DNA from: JAENWD01 sp963837165
GTDB taxonomy: Bacteria > Acidobacteriota > Vicinamibacteria > Vicinamibacterales > JAENWD01
Direction: 5' to 3'
NCBI GenBank assembly: GCA_963837165.1
Contig: CAWIMD010000001.1
Coordinates: forward strand, 248,001 to 312,000
DNA: 64,000 bases
Shown one piece after another: positions 33,661-45,400 of the stretch; the stretch's first letter is position 1; the number at the start of each line of letters is the position of its first letter. Below the pieces are notes generated by a model that was not told the origin of the DNA, did no database searches, and was given only the letters and a program-made list of their open reading frames with translations. The position numbers and the translations under genes were made by a program.

Positions 33661-35427
33661 ATGCGCCTCTCTCTCCGCACCAAGCAGGTCCTCGGGGTCA
33701 CCGCCCTGGTCGGCGTCATCGTCGTGGCACTGAGCGTCCACGGGGTGGCGCAGGTGGCGCACGTCCGGCTGGAGGAGGGGGAGGCCCGGGGGAAGCTGCT
33801 CGCGCGGGCCATCTACCAGCGCGCGTTCGCCGTGGTGCCCGAGGCCGCCGACCCGTATGAGGCACTGCGGGAGGACGGCGGACTCCGGGCCATCCTCGAA
33901 GCCTCCATCTACTCCAAGGACGTCACCTACGCCGCTATCGTCAACCCCGGGGGCACGGTCATCGCGCACTCGGACCCCGAGCAGATCGGCCGGTCGCTGC
34001 CCGATGCTGCGCCGATCGGCCAGCTCACGAGCCTCGGGTCCATTGCGGAGCTGCGCGAGATCTTCGGCGGCGAGGGCCGCACCTACGAGGTCCGCGAGCC
34101 GCTCCTGCTTGGCCCCACCGATTTCGGATCGATTCGGATTGGCGTCTCCACGTTGCTGGTGCGCGCCGAGCTCGAGAAGAACATCCGGCCCGTCGTCAGC
34201 ACCGCGGTGACCTCGATCGTCGTGGCCACGCTGGGCGCGCTGCTCCTCGCCCAGTGGCTGCTGCGGCCGATCCACGTCCTTCGGAGCGGACTCAAGCGCC
34301 TGGGCCAGGGCCAGCCGGCCGCCGCGCTCGATCTGCCGCAGGACGAGTTCGGCGACCTCGGACGCGAGATCCGCGCCGTCAGCGATCGACTGCTCGCGGG
34401 GCGCGAAGCGCCAGGCAACCAGGACGGCGCGCTCGACTCGATTGTCGAGAACCTGGCCGACGCCGCCGGCATCTTCGGACCGGGCGGTGAGCTGCTGTTC
34501 GCCAACCCCGCGCTCCGGGCGCTGCTGGCCGCCGCCGAGCGCGAGGGGAGGCGGCCGTTCAAGACGATCGTCGAGCGCACCCACGAGACGCGGACCTCCG
34601 CCGAGCCCGTCAGGATGGAGTTGCCGACGGCCGAAGGGGACGGGGCGACGCGGGACTGGCTCGTCGCGGCGCATCCGGTGGAAGACCGGGAGCACCGGCT
34701 GCTCGGCGTGATGGTGGTGGCGCGCGACCTCGAGGCGCTGGGCGCGGTCGAGTCCACGATCCGCTACTCGCGCAAGCTCGCGGCGCTCGGCCGGCTCACG
34801 GCCGGCGTCGCGCACGAGGTGAAGAACCCGCTGAACGCGATGACCATCCACCTCGAGCTGCTCAAGGGCAAGCTGGGTGCGTCGGCGGCGCTCGACCACG
34901 TCGTGATCATCGGCAACGAGATCCGGCGGCTCGATCAGGTGGTGCAGGGTTTCCTGAAGTTCATGCGGCCCGAGGACCTGCAGCTCCAGGCGGTGCCCGT
35001 GCCGTCGCTGCTGCAGGAGATCGCCCGGATCGTCGCGCCAGACGCCGCCAGCAATGCGGTGCGGGTCGTCGTCGACTGCCCGGCCGGCGTGCCGGACATC
35101 CACGGAGATCCCGCCTCGCTGCGACAGGCGCTGCTGAACCTGGCGATCAACGCCTGCCAGGCGATGCCGGGCGGCGGCACGCTGCGTCTGGCGGCCGCCA
35201 CGCTGTCGGGTGGACGGATTGCCGTGTCGGTGGACGACACGGGCAGGGGCATCGCGCCGGAGCACCTGGCCCGGATCTTCGATCTCTACTTCACGACCAA
35301 GCCGGGCGGCAGCGGCATTGGCCTGTCGATGGTGTTCCGCACCGTGCAGCTGCACGACGGCGACATCGAGGTGCAGTCCACGCCCGGCACGGGCACCATG
35401 TTCAGGCTGCTGCTGCCGCGGGCCTGA
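33661..35427 (+). CDS. Membrane sensor histidine kinase of NtrB type
   Basis: The 588-residue kinase has two membrane segments (about 9-30 and 177-200) around a periplasmic PAS-like sensor domain, a HAMP domain (about 200-250) and a PAS-like module (about 255-360). A HisKA domain with the phospho-His in GVAHEVKNPLNAM (about 380-393) and an ATPase domain with DTGRGI and SGIGLSMV follow. It should phosphorylate the NtrC-family regulator encoded 88 bases upstream. The signal is unknown. ATG at 33661 follows a degenerate repeat of TAGGC(G/T)ATCGG type, without a strong Shine-Dalgarno. Confidence 0.9.
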   Translation: MRLSLRTKQVLGVTALVGVIVVALSVHGVAQVAHVRLEEGEARGKLLARAIYQRAFAVVPEAADPYEALREDGGLRAILEASIYSKDVTYAAIVNPGGTVIAHSDPEQIGRSLPDAAPIGQLTSLGSIAELREIFGGEGRTYEVREPLLLGPTDFGSIRIGVSTLLVRAELEKNIRPVVSTAVTSIVVATLGALLLAQWLLRPIHVLRSGLKRLGQGQPAAALDLPQDEFGDLGREIRAVSDRLLAGREAPGNQDGALDSIVENLADAAGIFGPGGELLFANPALRALLAAAEREGRRPFKTIVERTHETRTSAEPVRMELPTAEGDGATRDWLVAAHPVEDREHRLLGVMVVARDLEALGAVESTIRYSRKLAALGRLTAGVAHEVKNPLNAMTIHLELLKGKLGASAALDHVVIIGNEIRRLDQVVQGFLKFMRPEDLQLQAVPVPSLLQEIARIVAPDAASNAVRVVVDCPAGVPDIHGDPASLRQALLNLAINACQAMPGGGTLRLAAATLSGGRIAVSVDDTGRGIAPEHLARIFDLYFTTKPGGSGIGLSMVFRTVQLHDGDIEVQSTPGTGTMFRLLLPRA

Positions 35428-35433
35428 TGGAGC

Positions 35434-36015
35434 CTACCGTCCCGTCAGCAGCGACGCAATCGCGCCCGCCTTGTCGGCGAGCGTCGAGGCGAAGAGCAGG
35501 TTGCGCTCCTTCAGCGCCTGATCGGCAAGCGCGAGGAAGCGGCTGGCCGTGTCGTACTGGGCGCGCATGTCCGGCGACAGCGTCGCGTAGTTCACCTTCG
35601 CCAGGGCCTGGCTGGCGCTCGACATCTGCTGCCTGATGGCCGCCGCGCCGGTGGCGTCGGCCGGCTGCAGGTCGGGGCTCGGGGCGGCGGCGGGCGTGGC
35701 CTCCGGCTGCGCGGACTTCGACTGATCGGGCGCCGGTTCCTGGCGCGCCGGCTCGGGGCGGGTGCCCTCGGGGCGGCTCGGCAGTCTCGGCGGACGCGGG
35801 CGGCTCGTCGCCGGCGGCTCGGTTTCATCCTCGGGCGGCGGCGCGGACTCGGGCTGGGGTGGCACGACCAGCCGTGGTGGCGGGACCGGGACCGTGAGCG
35901 CCGGCGGCGGCTCGACGCGCGCCTGCGGGTGCACCTTGGGGGCACACGCGACGACACACGCGGCCAGAACCAGGGCGGCGGCGCGGGACGCGAACTCCGC
36001 GGAGAATCGGGACAC
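35434..36015 (-). CDS. Proline-rich lipoprotein
   Basis: The 193-residue product is read from GTG at 36015, which gives a lipoprotein signal with lipobox LVLAACVVACAPK. A longer ORF reaching 36297 would place a non-signal 94-residue N-terminus upstream and cross the nrdJ promoter region, so it is rejected. The middle (about 40-110) is Pro/Glu/Arg-rich and disordered. The end (about 115-193) is helical, with MSSASQALAKVNYATLSPDMRAQYDTASRFL. It converges with the histidine kinase after six bases. Function unknown; the end resembles periplasmic helical repeats. Confidence 0.6.
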   Translation of the reverse strand: MSRFSAEFASRAAALVLAACVVACAPKVHPQARVEPPPALTVPVPPPRLVVPPQPESAPPPEDETEPPATSRPRPPRLPSRPEGTRPEPARQEPAPDQSKSAQPEATPAAAPSPDLQPADATGAAAIRQQMSSASQALAKVNYATLSPDMRAQYDTASRFLALADQALKERNLLFASTLADKAGAIASLLTGR

Positions 36016-36166
36016 CTGCCCGGTATCGTGCGCGAGATCCGGGCAGCGCGCAAGTGGGCCGCGGTCAGTCAGGGGAAGCCCCGATCGCTTGTGCGTCGGC
36101 TTCACAATCGGGCCGTTTGCGCTCGCGTCTGCAACGGGGAAGTAACAGCTGTATTTCAGTGAGAAT

Positions 36167-36214
36167 TCACGACATCTTGCGACTGCCCTAAAAGTGCGCC
36201 ACAATATGTTGTAG
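36167..36214 (+). promoter_or_regulatory. Tandem NrdR-box pair upstream of nrdJ
   Basis: Two 16-base sites start 32 bases apart, at 36167 and 36199. The first (TCACGACATCTTGCGA) matches 11 of 16 positions of the NrdR consensus ACACTATATCTTGTGT as I recall it. The second (CCACAATATGTTGTAG) matches about 12. NrdR binds such pairs about three helical turns apart in front of ribonucleotide reductase genes and represses them. The pair sits just upstream of the -35 of the candidate nrdJ promoter. The rest of 36016-36428 holds the promoter, a GC-rich leader with possible hairpins, and no gene. Confidence 0.7.
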
Positions 36215-36221
36215 TTCATGC

Positions 36222-36250
36222 TTGACAGGCCCAATGCGGAGGCGCATAGT
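36222..36250 (+). promoter_or_regulatory. Candidate sigma-70-type promoter of nrdJ
   Basis: TTGACA (36222-36227) and CATAGT (36245-36250) are 17 bases apart. The NrdR sites lie directly upstream, so a repressor bound there could block the polymerase. The implied leader is about 170 bases long. Confidence 0.5.
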
Positions 36251-36428
36251 CGGTCCTCGTTGCGCGAGGCCGGGCGAAAGCAGGGTGATTCCAGCATCCT
36301 GTGGTCCTGACGAGACAGTAAGTCCCGCCATCACAGCCTGATCGCGCCATTAACCAAATTTGCTGCCAGGGGCACCCCTACCGGGGCGTAGGGACGTGCC
36401 GTCCATTTTCGGTGGGAGGGAGAGAACG

Positions 36429-39230
<2,802 letters not shown>

Positions 39231-39250
39231 ACCATTGGTGATTGACGCGA

Positions 39251-39898
39251 CTACTTCAGCACCGTCTCGGCCACCGACTCGGCGACGTGCTGGACGAGCG
39301 GGGTCAGGATGTCTTCCCCGTCAGACGACGCCTTGAGCTTCTCGCTCTGGGACGCGCCGCTGGCTCCAGGTGTCGACAGGGAGTTGAGCGTCCATTCCAC
39401 CTTCATCTCGTCTTTCGCGTGGGTCGAGGCCGCCATATCGGACATCGCCCGGGCCGTGTCGGCGCCGACGCGCGCGGCGGCCGCAGCTCCACTCGCGCCG
39501 GGGATGCGCCATGCCGCACTGCCGGCCGCACTGCCCGCCGCGTGTCCGATGACGCTTCCCAATCCGCCTCCGTGGTGCTTGCGCGCCAGGCTGGCGGTGA
39601 TCAGGTACGGGCAGCCGCTGTGGCGGGCCTCCTCCAGCGCCTGCACCCGCAGCCGCGACTGCATGGCCACCGGCTGTATCGACGGACCAGCGAGGAAGCT
39701 GACGAGCAGGTCCCGGACCGCGATGCCCATGTCCGCGGCGTTGCCTTCGACGCCGGTGACTGTCGGCGCCATCACCGCCACGCACACACCCGACGCGGAT
39801 GCCGTGCCTGGGGCCTGCGCCGATGCGGCCCCCTGGCGGGTTGCGCCCAGGAGCATCAGCATCACGAGTACGAGCGGGGCCGCTGGCCTGGTCCACAT
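39251..39898 (-). CDS. Secreted protein of unknown function
   Basis: The 215-residue product is read from the ATG at 39898, preceded by GGGAG. The N-terminus MWTRPAAPLVLVMLMLLGAT is a signal peptide, cleaved near SAQA (residue 29). The mature part has a predicted alpha/beta fold with GVCVAVMAPTVTGVEGNAAD near the start. A Gly/Ala-rich membrane-like stretch follows (about 115-150, HAAGSAAGSAAWRIPGASGA). One of several exported small proteins between nrdJ and the hybrid kinase; I do not recognise the family. The spacer 39899-40154 holds a weak stem (40077-40084 with 40101-40108) and nothing else. Confidence 0.5.
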   Translation of the reverse strand: MWTRPAAPLVLVMLMLLGATRQGAASAQAPGTASASGVCVAVMAPTVTGVEGNAADMGIAVRDLLVSFLAGPSIQPVAMQSRLRVQALEEARHSGCPYLITASLARKHHGGGLGSVIGHAAGSAAGSAAWRIPGASGAAAAARVGADTARAMSDMAASTHAKDEMKVEWTLNSLSTPGASGASQSEKLKASSDGEDILTPLVQHVAESVAETVLK

Positions 39899-40154
39899 CG
39901 TGCACTCCCATGGAGCCGTCCGCGCACAGGTCGCACGAACGTCACTCCGAAAATAGATCATCGCTCCGGTGTCTGTCACCTGCAGAAAAGGATGAGGACG
40001 TTCTGCGGGACTCACGGTTGTGCTGCGGGACGCGTGAACGGTGCACCGGAGAAGCGAGCCGTGTTCGGGAATTGCACACGGGCCAAGACCGTCGGATCTC
40101 GGCCCGTGCTGTCGCCCGCCCGGGAGGTGCCGACTCGATCCGGCCGTACGGGAC

Positions 40155-40499
40155 TTAGCTCATTGGTCGAACGTCGACGTGCGTGGCCATCAACTGCCCG
40201 TCCTTGTTGCGGGTCCCCAGGCAGATCACCCGGCGCCCGTCCTGGACGTCGTCGAGCGAGGCGTCCTTGTTGTCCTTCGTAAACTTCGTGTTGTCGTCGT
40301 ACACGACCTGGATCGCCGTTTCGCCCGCGCCATGCTCGACCAGGATCGTCTTGGTGTCCTTGTTGATCTTGGTCACGGTCCCGGTCACGCGATCCTGCTT
40401 GCTCTTGCCCTTGTCCTGCCCGGCCGCCGAGGTTACCGTCGGCGAGACCAGCATCGTTCCCAGAAACAGTGCCAGCACGAACGGCAGACTGCGTCCCAT
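40155..40499 (-). CDS. Small secreted DUF5666-like protein
   Basis: The 114-residue product has a clear signal peptide (MGRSLPFVLALFLGTMLVSPTVTSAAG), then a Lys-rich region and an OB-like beta pattern, RVTGTVTKINKDTKTILVEH and VVYDDNTKFTKDNKDASLDDV, ending RVICLGTRNKDGQLMATHVDV. This pattern matches DUF5666-type secreted OB-fold domains. The Shine-Dalgarno GGGAGGAA lies just upstream of the ATG. An 8-base inverted repeat is centred about 95 bases upstream. Probably periplasmic; function unknown. Confidence 0.55.
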   Translation of the reverse strand: MGRSLPFVLALFLGTMLVSPTVTSAAGQDKGKSKQDRVTGTVTKINKDTKTILVEHGAGETAIQVVYDDNTKFTKDNKDASLDDVQDGRRVICLGTRNKDGQLMATHVDVRPMS

Positions 40500-40574
40500 G
40501 GAGTTCCTCCCTGTGGTCAGAAGCCAGAGGCGCCGTGTACCCGACTACCATGTCGTCGGATCCATGAGGCGTCC

Positions 40575-40611
40575 TCTAATCGGACACACATTCTGTCAGA
40601 AAACGATTAGA
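40575..40611 (-). promoter_or_regulatory. Inverted repeat TCTAATCG-N21-CGATTAGA, candidate operator
   Basis: Perfect 8-base arms at 40575-40582 and 40604-40611 flank 21 bases. The region is the most AT-rich in the neighbourhood and lies between the start of the DUF5666-like gene (40499) and the stop of the kinase-like gene (40691). It may be an operator or a leader structure for the small gene. No known binding site matches it. Confidence 0.35.
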
Positions 40612-40690
40612 AAGCGGTTCTTTCTTCTCGAGAAGCCATAGACAGCCGTAACTCTCTGGCAACAGGCCGGTTATGCTTCTCGGTGGCCGA

Positions 40691-41509
40691 TCAGTAGAGG
40701 ACTTGCGCCTCGCCCTTCTCGGCGACCAGCCGGGCGACCAGTTCCACGATCTTGTCGCGGCGTCCCAGAAGGGCGTCGATCTCGGCGCCGCCGATGAAGC
40801 CTTTCGTCTTGGCGGCGATCTGGTCTCTCGTGAGCGCGCGCATCCGCTCGAGCAGCGCGCGATCGCATCGCTCGATGTCGCCGGGCGCCAGCAGGTCCTT
40901 CGTCCGCCTGAAACCCCGCGTGAAGTCGATCATCCAGAGCTTCCAGTCGTTGGTGATGATGACGTTGCCGACATTCCGGTCGGTGTCGGCCACCAGCTGC
41001 GTGAACACGCGCATGCGGTACATCTGCCGGTTCCACGCTTCGTGATCGGGAGCTTCCTCTTTCAGCTTCAAACGCTGTCCCTCGTCGAACTTGACGTCGT
41101 CCAGCCACCAGGAGAGCGACCCTTTCTGGTGGTCCCATTCCCGCTGGACGGTCACGGGCATCATCTCCTCGAGGCCCAGCAGCTCGGCGAGCTGGTACGC
41201 GGCCACCGTGTACTTGTAGGAATCCACGAAGTTCAGCTCGACCTTGCCGCTGGCGTAGTGATAGATCGGCTCGTGCTGATCGACAGCCGAGAATGCCGCG
41301 TCGTGTGTGGTGGTGCCGTCGGAAAGCGTGAGGCGTGTCGGCGAGGTGACGCCCTTCGGGATGCCGTGATGGGCGGTGATCTTCGCCTTCAGCAGGAACT
41401 GGGTCATCTGCTCCCGAGAGAGCGGCGCCTGGGCCACCGCGGTGGAAGCACTCAGGGCGACCAGCACCGTGGCCCACGGCAGCATCCGACGAGCACGAAT
41501 CGCAGTCAT
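40691..41509 (-). CDS. Secreted protein with kinase-like catalytic loop (PI4K/HipA/Fam20-like)
   Basis: The 272-residue product has a Sec signal peptide (cleaved near VAQAP, residue 28). The interesting block is VADTDRNVGNVIITNDWKLWMIDFTRGFR, residues about 173-201. It reads like the catalytic loop Asp-Arg-Asn-x-x-Asn (Asp177, Arg178, Asn179, Asn182) and the following metal-binding Asp (Asp195 in IDF) of PI4K-like, HipA-like and Fam20C-like kinases. The glycine-loop region around LTLSDGTTTHDAAFSAVD has no clear Lys at the expected position, so activity is uncertain. Single gene with a GGGGG-type Shine-Dalgarno; divergent from the PPC protein. Substrate unknown. Confidence 0.5.
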   Translation of the reverse strand: MTAIRARRMLPWATVLVALSASTAVAQAPLSREQMTQFLLKAKITAHHGIPKGVTSPTRLTLSDGTTTHDAAFSAVDQHEPIYHYASGKVELNFVDSYKYTVAAYQLAELLGLEEMMPVTVQREWDHQKGSLSWWLDDVKFDEGQRLKLKEEAPDHEAWNRQMYRMRVFTQLVADTDRNVGNVIITNDWKLWMIDFTRGFRRTKDLLAPGDIERCDRALLERMRALTRDQIAAKTKGFIGGAEIDALLGRRDKIVELVARLVAEKGEAQVLY

Positions 41510-41650
41510 ATCCCCCCCAAAAGAGTCGGGCCGTCAGCCTTTGAGCGCCCGGCCATCCCACGGAGGTCGCGCACTCCGGCCGACCCACCGTAATATGAGC
41601 GCCGCGCGGCGAAAAGTCCAGGAAACCACGGAAGTGTTTCGAACTGAGCC

Positions 41651-42091
41651 ATGAACACGAAGCTGCTCAACGACGACAAGGGAATGCGAACCTTCGCGGT
41701 GGTGTTCGACACGGGCGACGAGGTCGTCGAGGGCCTCACGCGCTTCGCCCGAGAGCATCACGTCACGGGTGCCGGCCTGACTGCCATCGGCGCGCTCCAC
41801 GACATCACCTGGGGTTACTTCGATTGGGAGAAAAGAGACTACAAACGGACCTCGCTCGACGAGCAGGTCGAGGTCCTCACGCTCGCCGGCAACATCGCGT
41901 TGAAGGACGGCCAGCCCAAGCTGCACGCGCACGTCGTCGTCGCCCGCGAGAACGGCAACGCGGTCGGCGGTCACCTGCTCGAAGCCCACGTCCGGCCGAC
42001 GCTCGAGGTCGTCGTCACGGAGACGCCCGTTTACCTGCGCCGTCGCGAGGATCGCGAGACCGGTCTCGCGCTGATCGACCTGTCCGCCTGA
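41651..42091 (+). CDS. PPC-domain (DUF296) protein
   Basis: The 146-residue protein is a single PPC/PCC domain, known from plant AT-hook proteins and widespread in bacteria as a stand-alone trimer. It has the conserved FAREHHVTGAGLTAIGA block and the metal-binding-like LHAHVVV...GGHLLEAHV...LEVVVTE region. The bacterial role is unclear; DNA-binding and enzymatic roles have both been proposed. The N-terminal AT-hook is absent. No strong Shine-Dalgarno is visible. The 3' end is followed by a repeat region. Confidence 0.75.
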   Translation: MNTKLLNDDKGMRTFAVVFDTGDEVVEGLTRFAREHHVTGAGLTAIGALHDITWGYFDWEKRDYKRTSLDEQVEVLTLAGNIALKDGQPKLHAHVVVARENGNAVGGHLLEAHVRPTLEVVVTETPVYLRRREDRETGLALIDLSA

Positions 42092-42112
42092 GGGGTGAGC
42101 CGGGCGGATGGA

Positions 42113-42294
42113 TCGCAGGCATCTGTAGCGCAGGCGTCTCTAGCGCAGGCATCTGTAGCGCAGGCCTTCAGGCCTGCCTTCTCCAAGCTCGGGGCGGGCC
42201 GGCATGGACGCAGACCTCGAGGCGAGTGAGCCTGCGGGCAGGACTGAAGGGTGAGCTGGGCAGATGTCGGGCAGGCCTGAAGGCCTGCGCTACA
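42113..42294. repeat. 15-bp tandem repeat and 25-bp inverted repeat of the GCAGGCCTTCAGGCCTGC family
   Basis: Three 15-base units (core GCGCAGGC-ATCTGTA, 42113-42157) run into the palindrome GCAGGCCTTCAGGCCTGC (42160-42177). An inverted 25-base copy lies at 42270-42294, 91 bases away. Together they occupy much of the 42092-42402 gap, which has no gene. The palindrome folds as a 7-bp stem with a TTCA loop and belongs to the same family as the 47.6 kb array. Confidence 0.85.
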
Positions 42295-42402
42295 GGACGG
42301 TCGGCGGGTCGGCGAGACGGCCAGGACGACGAGCGGGTTCAGTGAACGCGGCACGCGGGGCGCTCTTGATGCCGATGGCCGGATTGGCCGATACCACGAC
42401 CG

Positions 42403-45400
42403 ATGAAGCCAGCGTTCCGTCCGGCGTCGGCTTTCACGGCCCTTCTCGTGATTGCACTGACCTGGCTCCTTCTCAGACCAGCGTCGGCGCCGGTCCTCAC
42501 GACGTCGGCCGCAATTCGGGCGCTGTCGCCGGGGGAGGCCAGCGGCCGTCACGCTGCCCGACTTCAAGGGGTCGTCACCTTTCGCTTCCCGGGTCGGAGC
42601 CGCGTGATCGTGCAGGACGCGACCGGCGGCACGGTGGTCGATACCACGGCGCTCCCGTCCACGCCCGCGGCCGGCCGGCTGGTGGAGCTCGACGGCTACT
42701 CGTCGCGGCTCGGCGCCACGAACTGCCTGCTCGCGGTTGGTGGCCGGATCGTCGGGACCGGCGAGCTCCCGACGCCGCGCCGCATCCGTCCCGGTGAACT
42801 GGCGTCGGGGGCGCACGACGGCCAGTTCGTCGAGCTGGAGGGCATCGTCCGGTCGGCAGGCATCGGAGAATCCGGCGACGTCCTCCTGAATCTCGAGGCC
42901 GGCGACGGCCGATTCACCGCCATCGTCGCCCACAATCGCCTCGCCGACGTCGAGGAATACGTGGACGCCCGGGTGACGGTGCGCGGGGCGGCCCGCGCGA
43001 TTGTGAACGCGAGCGGGCAACTGGTCCACGCCCAGGTGCTGGTGCCGGGCCCGGAACAGTTGATCGTCGTCGAGCCGCCGCCGCCGGATCCGTACGGGAT
43101 TGCCGTGCAGCCAGTGGCTGCGCTTGCCGCGCTCGGCCCCGGGGCACACCATCGCGTGCGGCTCCAGGGCCATATCGCCGAACAGGACGATGGCAGCCTG
43201 GCCTTGCAGGACGGCACCGGAGTGATTCGAGTGCAGGCCGTCCAGGCAGCTCCACTGGAACCCGATCGGATGGTCGACGTCGTCGGCTTCGTGAGCGGCC
43301 AGGCGGGGCGCCTCACGGTGGAGCAGGCCCTGCTGCGCGACGCCGAGCCGGCCGGCGTGGCGGACTCTTCCCCGCGCGAGCAACCGGCCTCGGCGACGCT
43401 TCGCAGCGTCCGAGCGGTGCACGCGCTGCCGATGGTCGAGGCGAAGCGCCGGCATCGCATTCAGCTGCGGGGCGTGGTCACCTATTACGACCCGGCCTGG
43501 TTCAACCTCTTCATCCAGGACTCGACCGGCGGGATTTACATTCACGCCAACATCCCCCACCCACCGCCCATTCGCGTGGGCGATCTGGTCGACGTCGAAG
43601 GGTTCAGCGCCCCCGGCGGCTTCGCGCCAATCGTGGTCGACCCGGCCGTGCGCATCGTCGGTCGCGCGAGGTTGCCCGCGGCCGAGAACCTGTCGCTCGA
43701 CGCGCTGCTCTCGGGGAGGCACGACAGCGAGTGGGTGGAATCGGAGGGACTGGTCCAGCAGGTCACGACCGCGGACGCAGGCATTCACCTCGTGTTCTCG
43801 ATCATCTCGGGCCCGCACCGGTACATCGCCGTGACGCCGCGGGCGGAAGGCCAGAGCCTGCCGACCAGTTTCGTTGGGGGTCGCGTCCACGTTCGTGGAG
43901 TCTGCGGCACCGTCTTCAACACGAAGCGCCAGCTGATGGGCGTCAAGATCCTGCTGCCGACGCTGGACTACATCCAGCTCGAGCGCCGCGACGTGAAGGA
44001 CCCCTTCACGCTGCCGCCGCGCGCGATTGCCGGACTCCTGGAGTTCAACCCGCAGGAGGCGCGGCATCGCGCACGCGTCCGCGGCGTGGTCACTTATCAG
44101 GAAGGACGCCGCCTCTACATCGCCGACGCCACCGGCGGGCTGCAGGTCCTCTCGACGCAGCGGACCGCGTTGCAGCCGGGCGATCAGGTGGACGTCGTGG
44201 GCTTCCCGGCGGCGGGAGACTCGGCGCCGGAAATGCAGGATGCCGTCGTCCGCAAGGTGCGGCGCGCGGCGCCGCCGGGTGCGACGCCGATCACGGTGGA
44301 GGACGTCCTCACCGGCGGGCACCATGCCGAGCTCGCGCGAATCGACGGCTACGTGCTCGATAGGATGGTCAGGAGCGCGACCGAACAGGTGCTGACGCTG
44401 CAAGCCGACGAGTACGTGTTCACGGCCGTGCTCGACCACCCGCTCGAGGATCGCGCCTGGGACCGCGTGCGTCCCGGCGCCCTGGTCGCGGTCAGGGGCA
44501 TCTGCGTGATCCAGACGGACCCGTCGACGCTGACCGAAGCCGGCCGCCCGGCCGTGCAGTCGTTCCGCCTGCTGCTGCGGTCCGCCGACGACGTGGACGT
44601 GATCGTGCCGGCGCCATGGTGGACCCTCAGGCAGCTGGCGGTGCTGCTGGCCGTCGTCTCCGCGGCCGCGCTCGCCGTGGTTGCGTGGGTGGCCGTCCTG
44701 CGACGCCGCGTCCGTCACCAGACCCGGGTGATCCGCCGCCAGCTCGACACGGCGGCGGCGCTGAAGCACCAGGCGGAAGCCGCGAACCGCTCGAAGTCGG
44801 AGTTCCTCGCGAACATGTCGCACGAGATACGCACGCCGCTGAACGCGATCATCGGCATGACCGGCCTGCTGCTCGACAGCCCGCTCGAGCGCGAGCAGCG
44901 GGAGTTCGTTGACATCGTGCGGACGTCGGGCGACTCGCTCCTGACCATCATCAACGACATCCTGGACTTCTCGAAGATCGAGAGCAGCAGGCTCGAGCTC
45001 GAGGAGCAGCCATTCAGGCTGCGGGAGTGCATGGAGGAGGCACTGGACCTCTGTGCCATGCGGGCCGCCGAGCGGGGTCTCGAGCTGGCCTGCGTCATCG
45101 AGCCCGAAGTGCCCGCCGCCCTGATCGGAGACATCACGCGGCTCCGCCAGATCCTCGTGAACCTGCTCTCGAACGGCGTGAAGTTCACCGAGCAGGGGGA
45201 GGTGGTCGCGGCGGTGGCCGTGCACGAGGCCGGACCTGCCGACCCGGCGGCCTGCACGCTGCACTTCGCGGTGCGCGACACCGGCATCGGCATCCCCGCC
45301 GATCGGATGGACCGGCTGTTCAAGTCGTTCAGTCAGGTGGACGCCTCGACGACGCGTCAATATGGCGGCACCGGCCTCGGCCTGGTGATCAGCAAGCGGC

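Noticed and set aside
36251..36425. Cobalamin riboswitch
   Set aside because: The conserved B12-box and core patches are not convincingly present. The NrdR boxes and promoter explain regulation well enough; left as a low-interest finding only.
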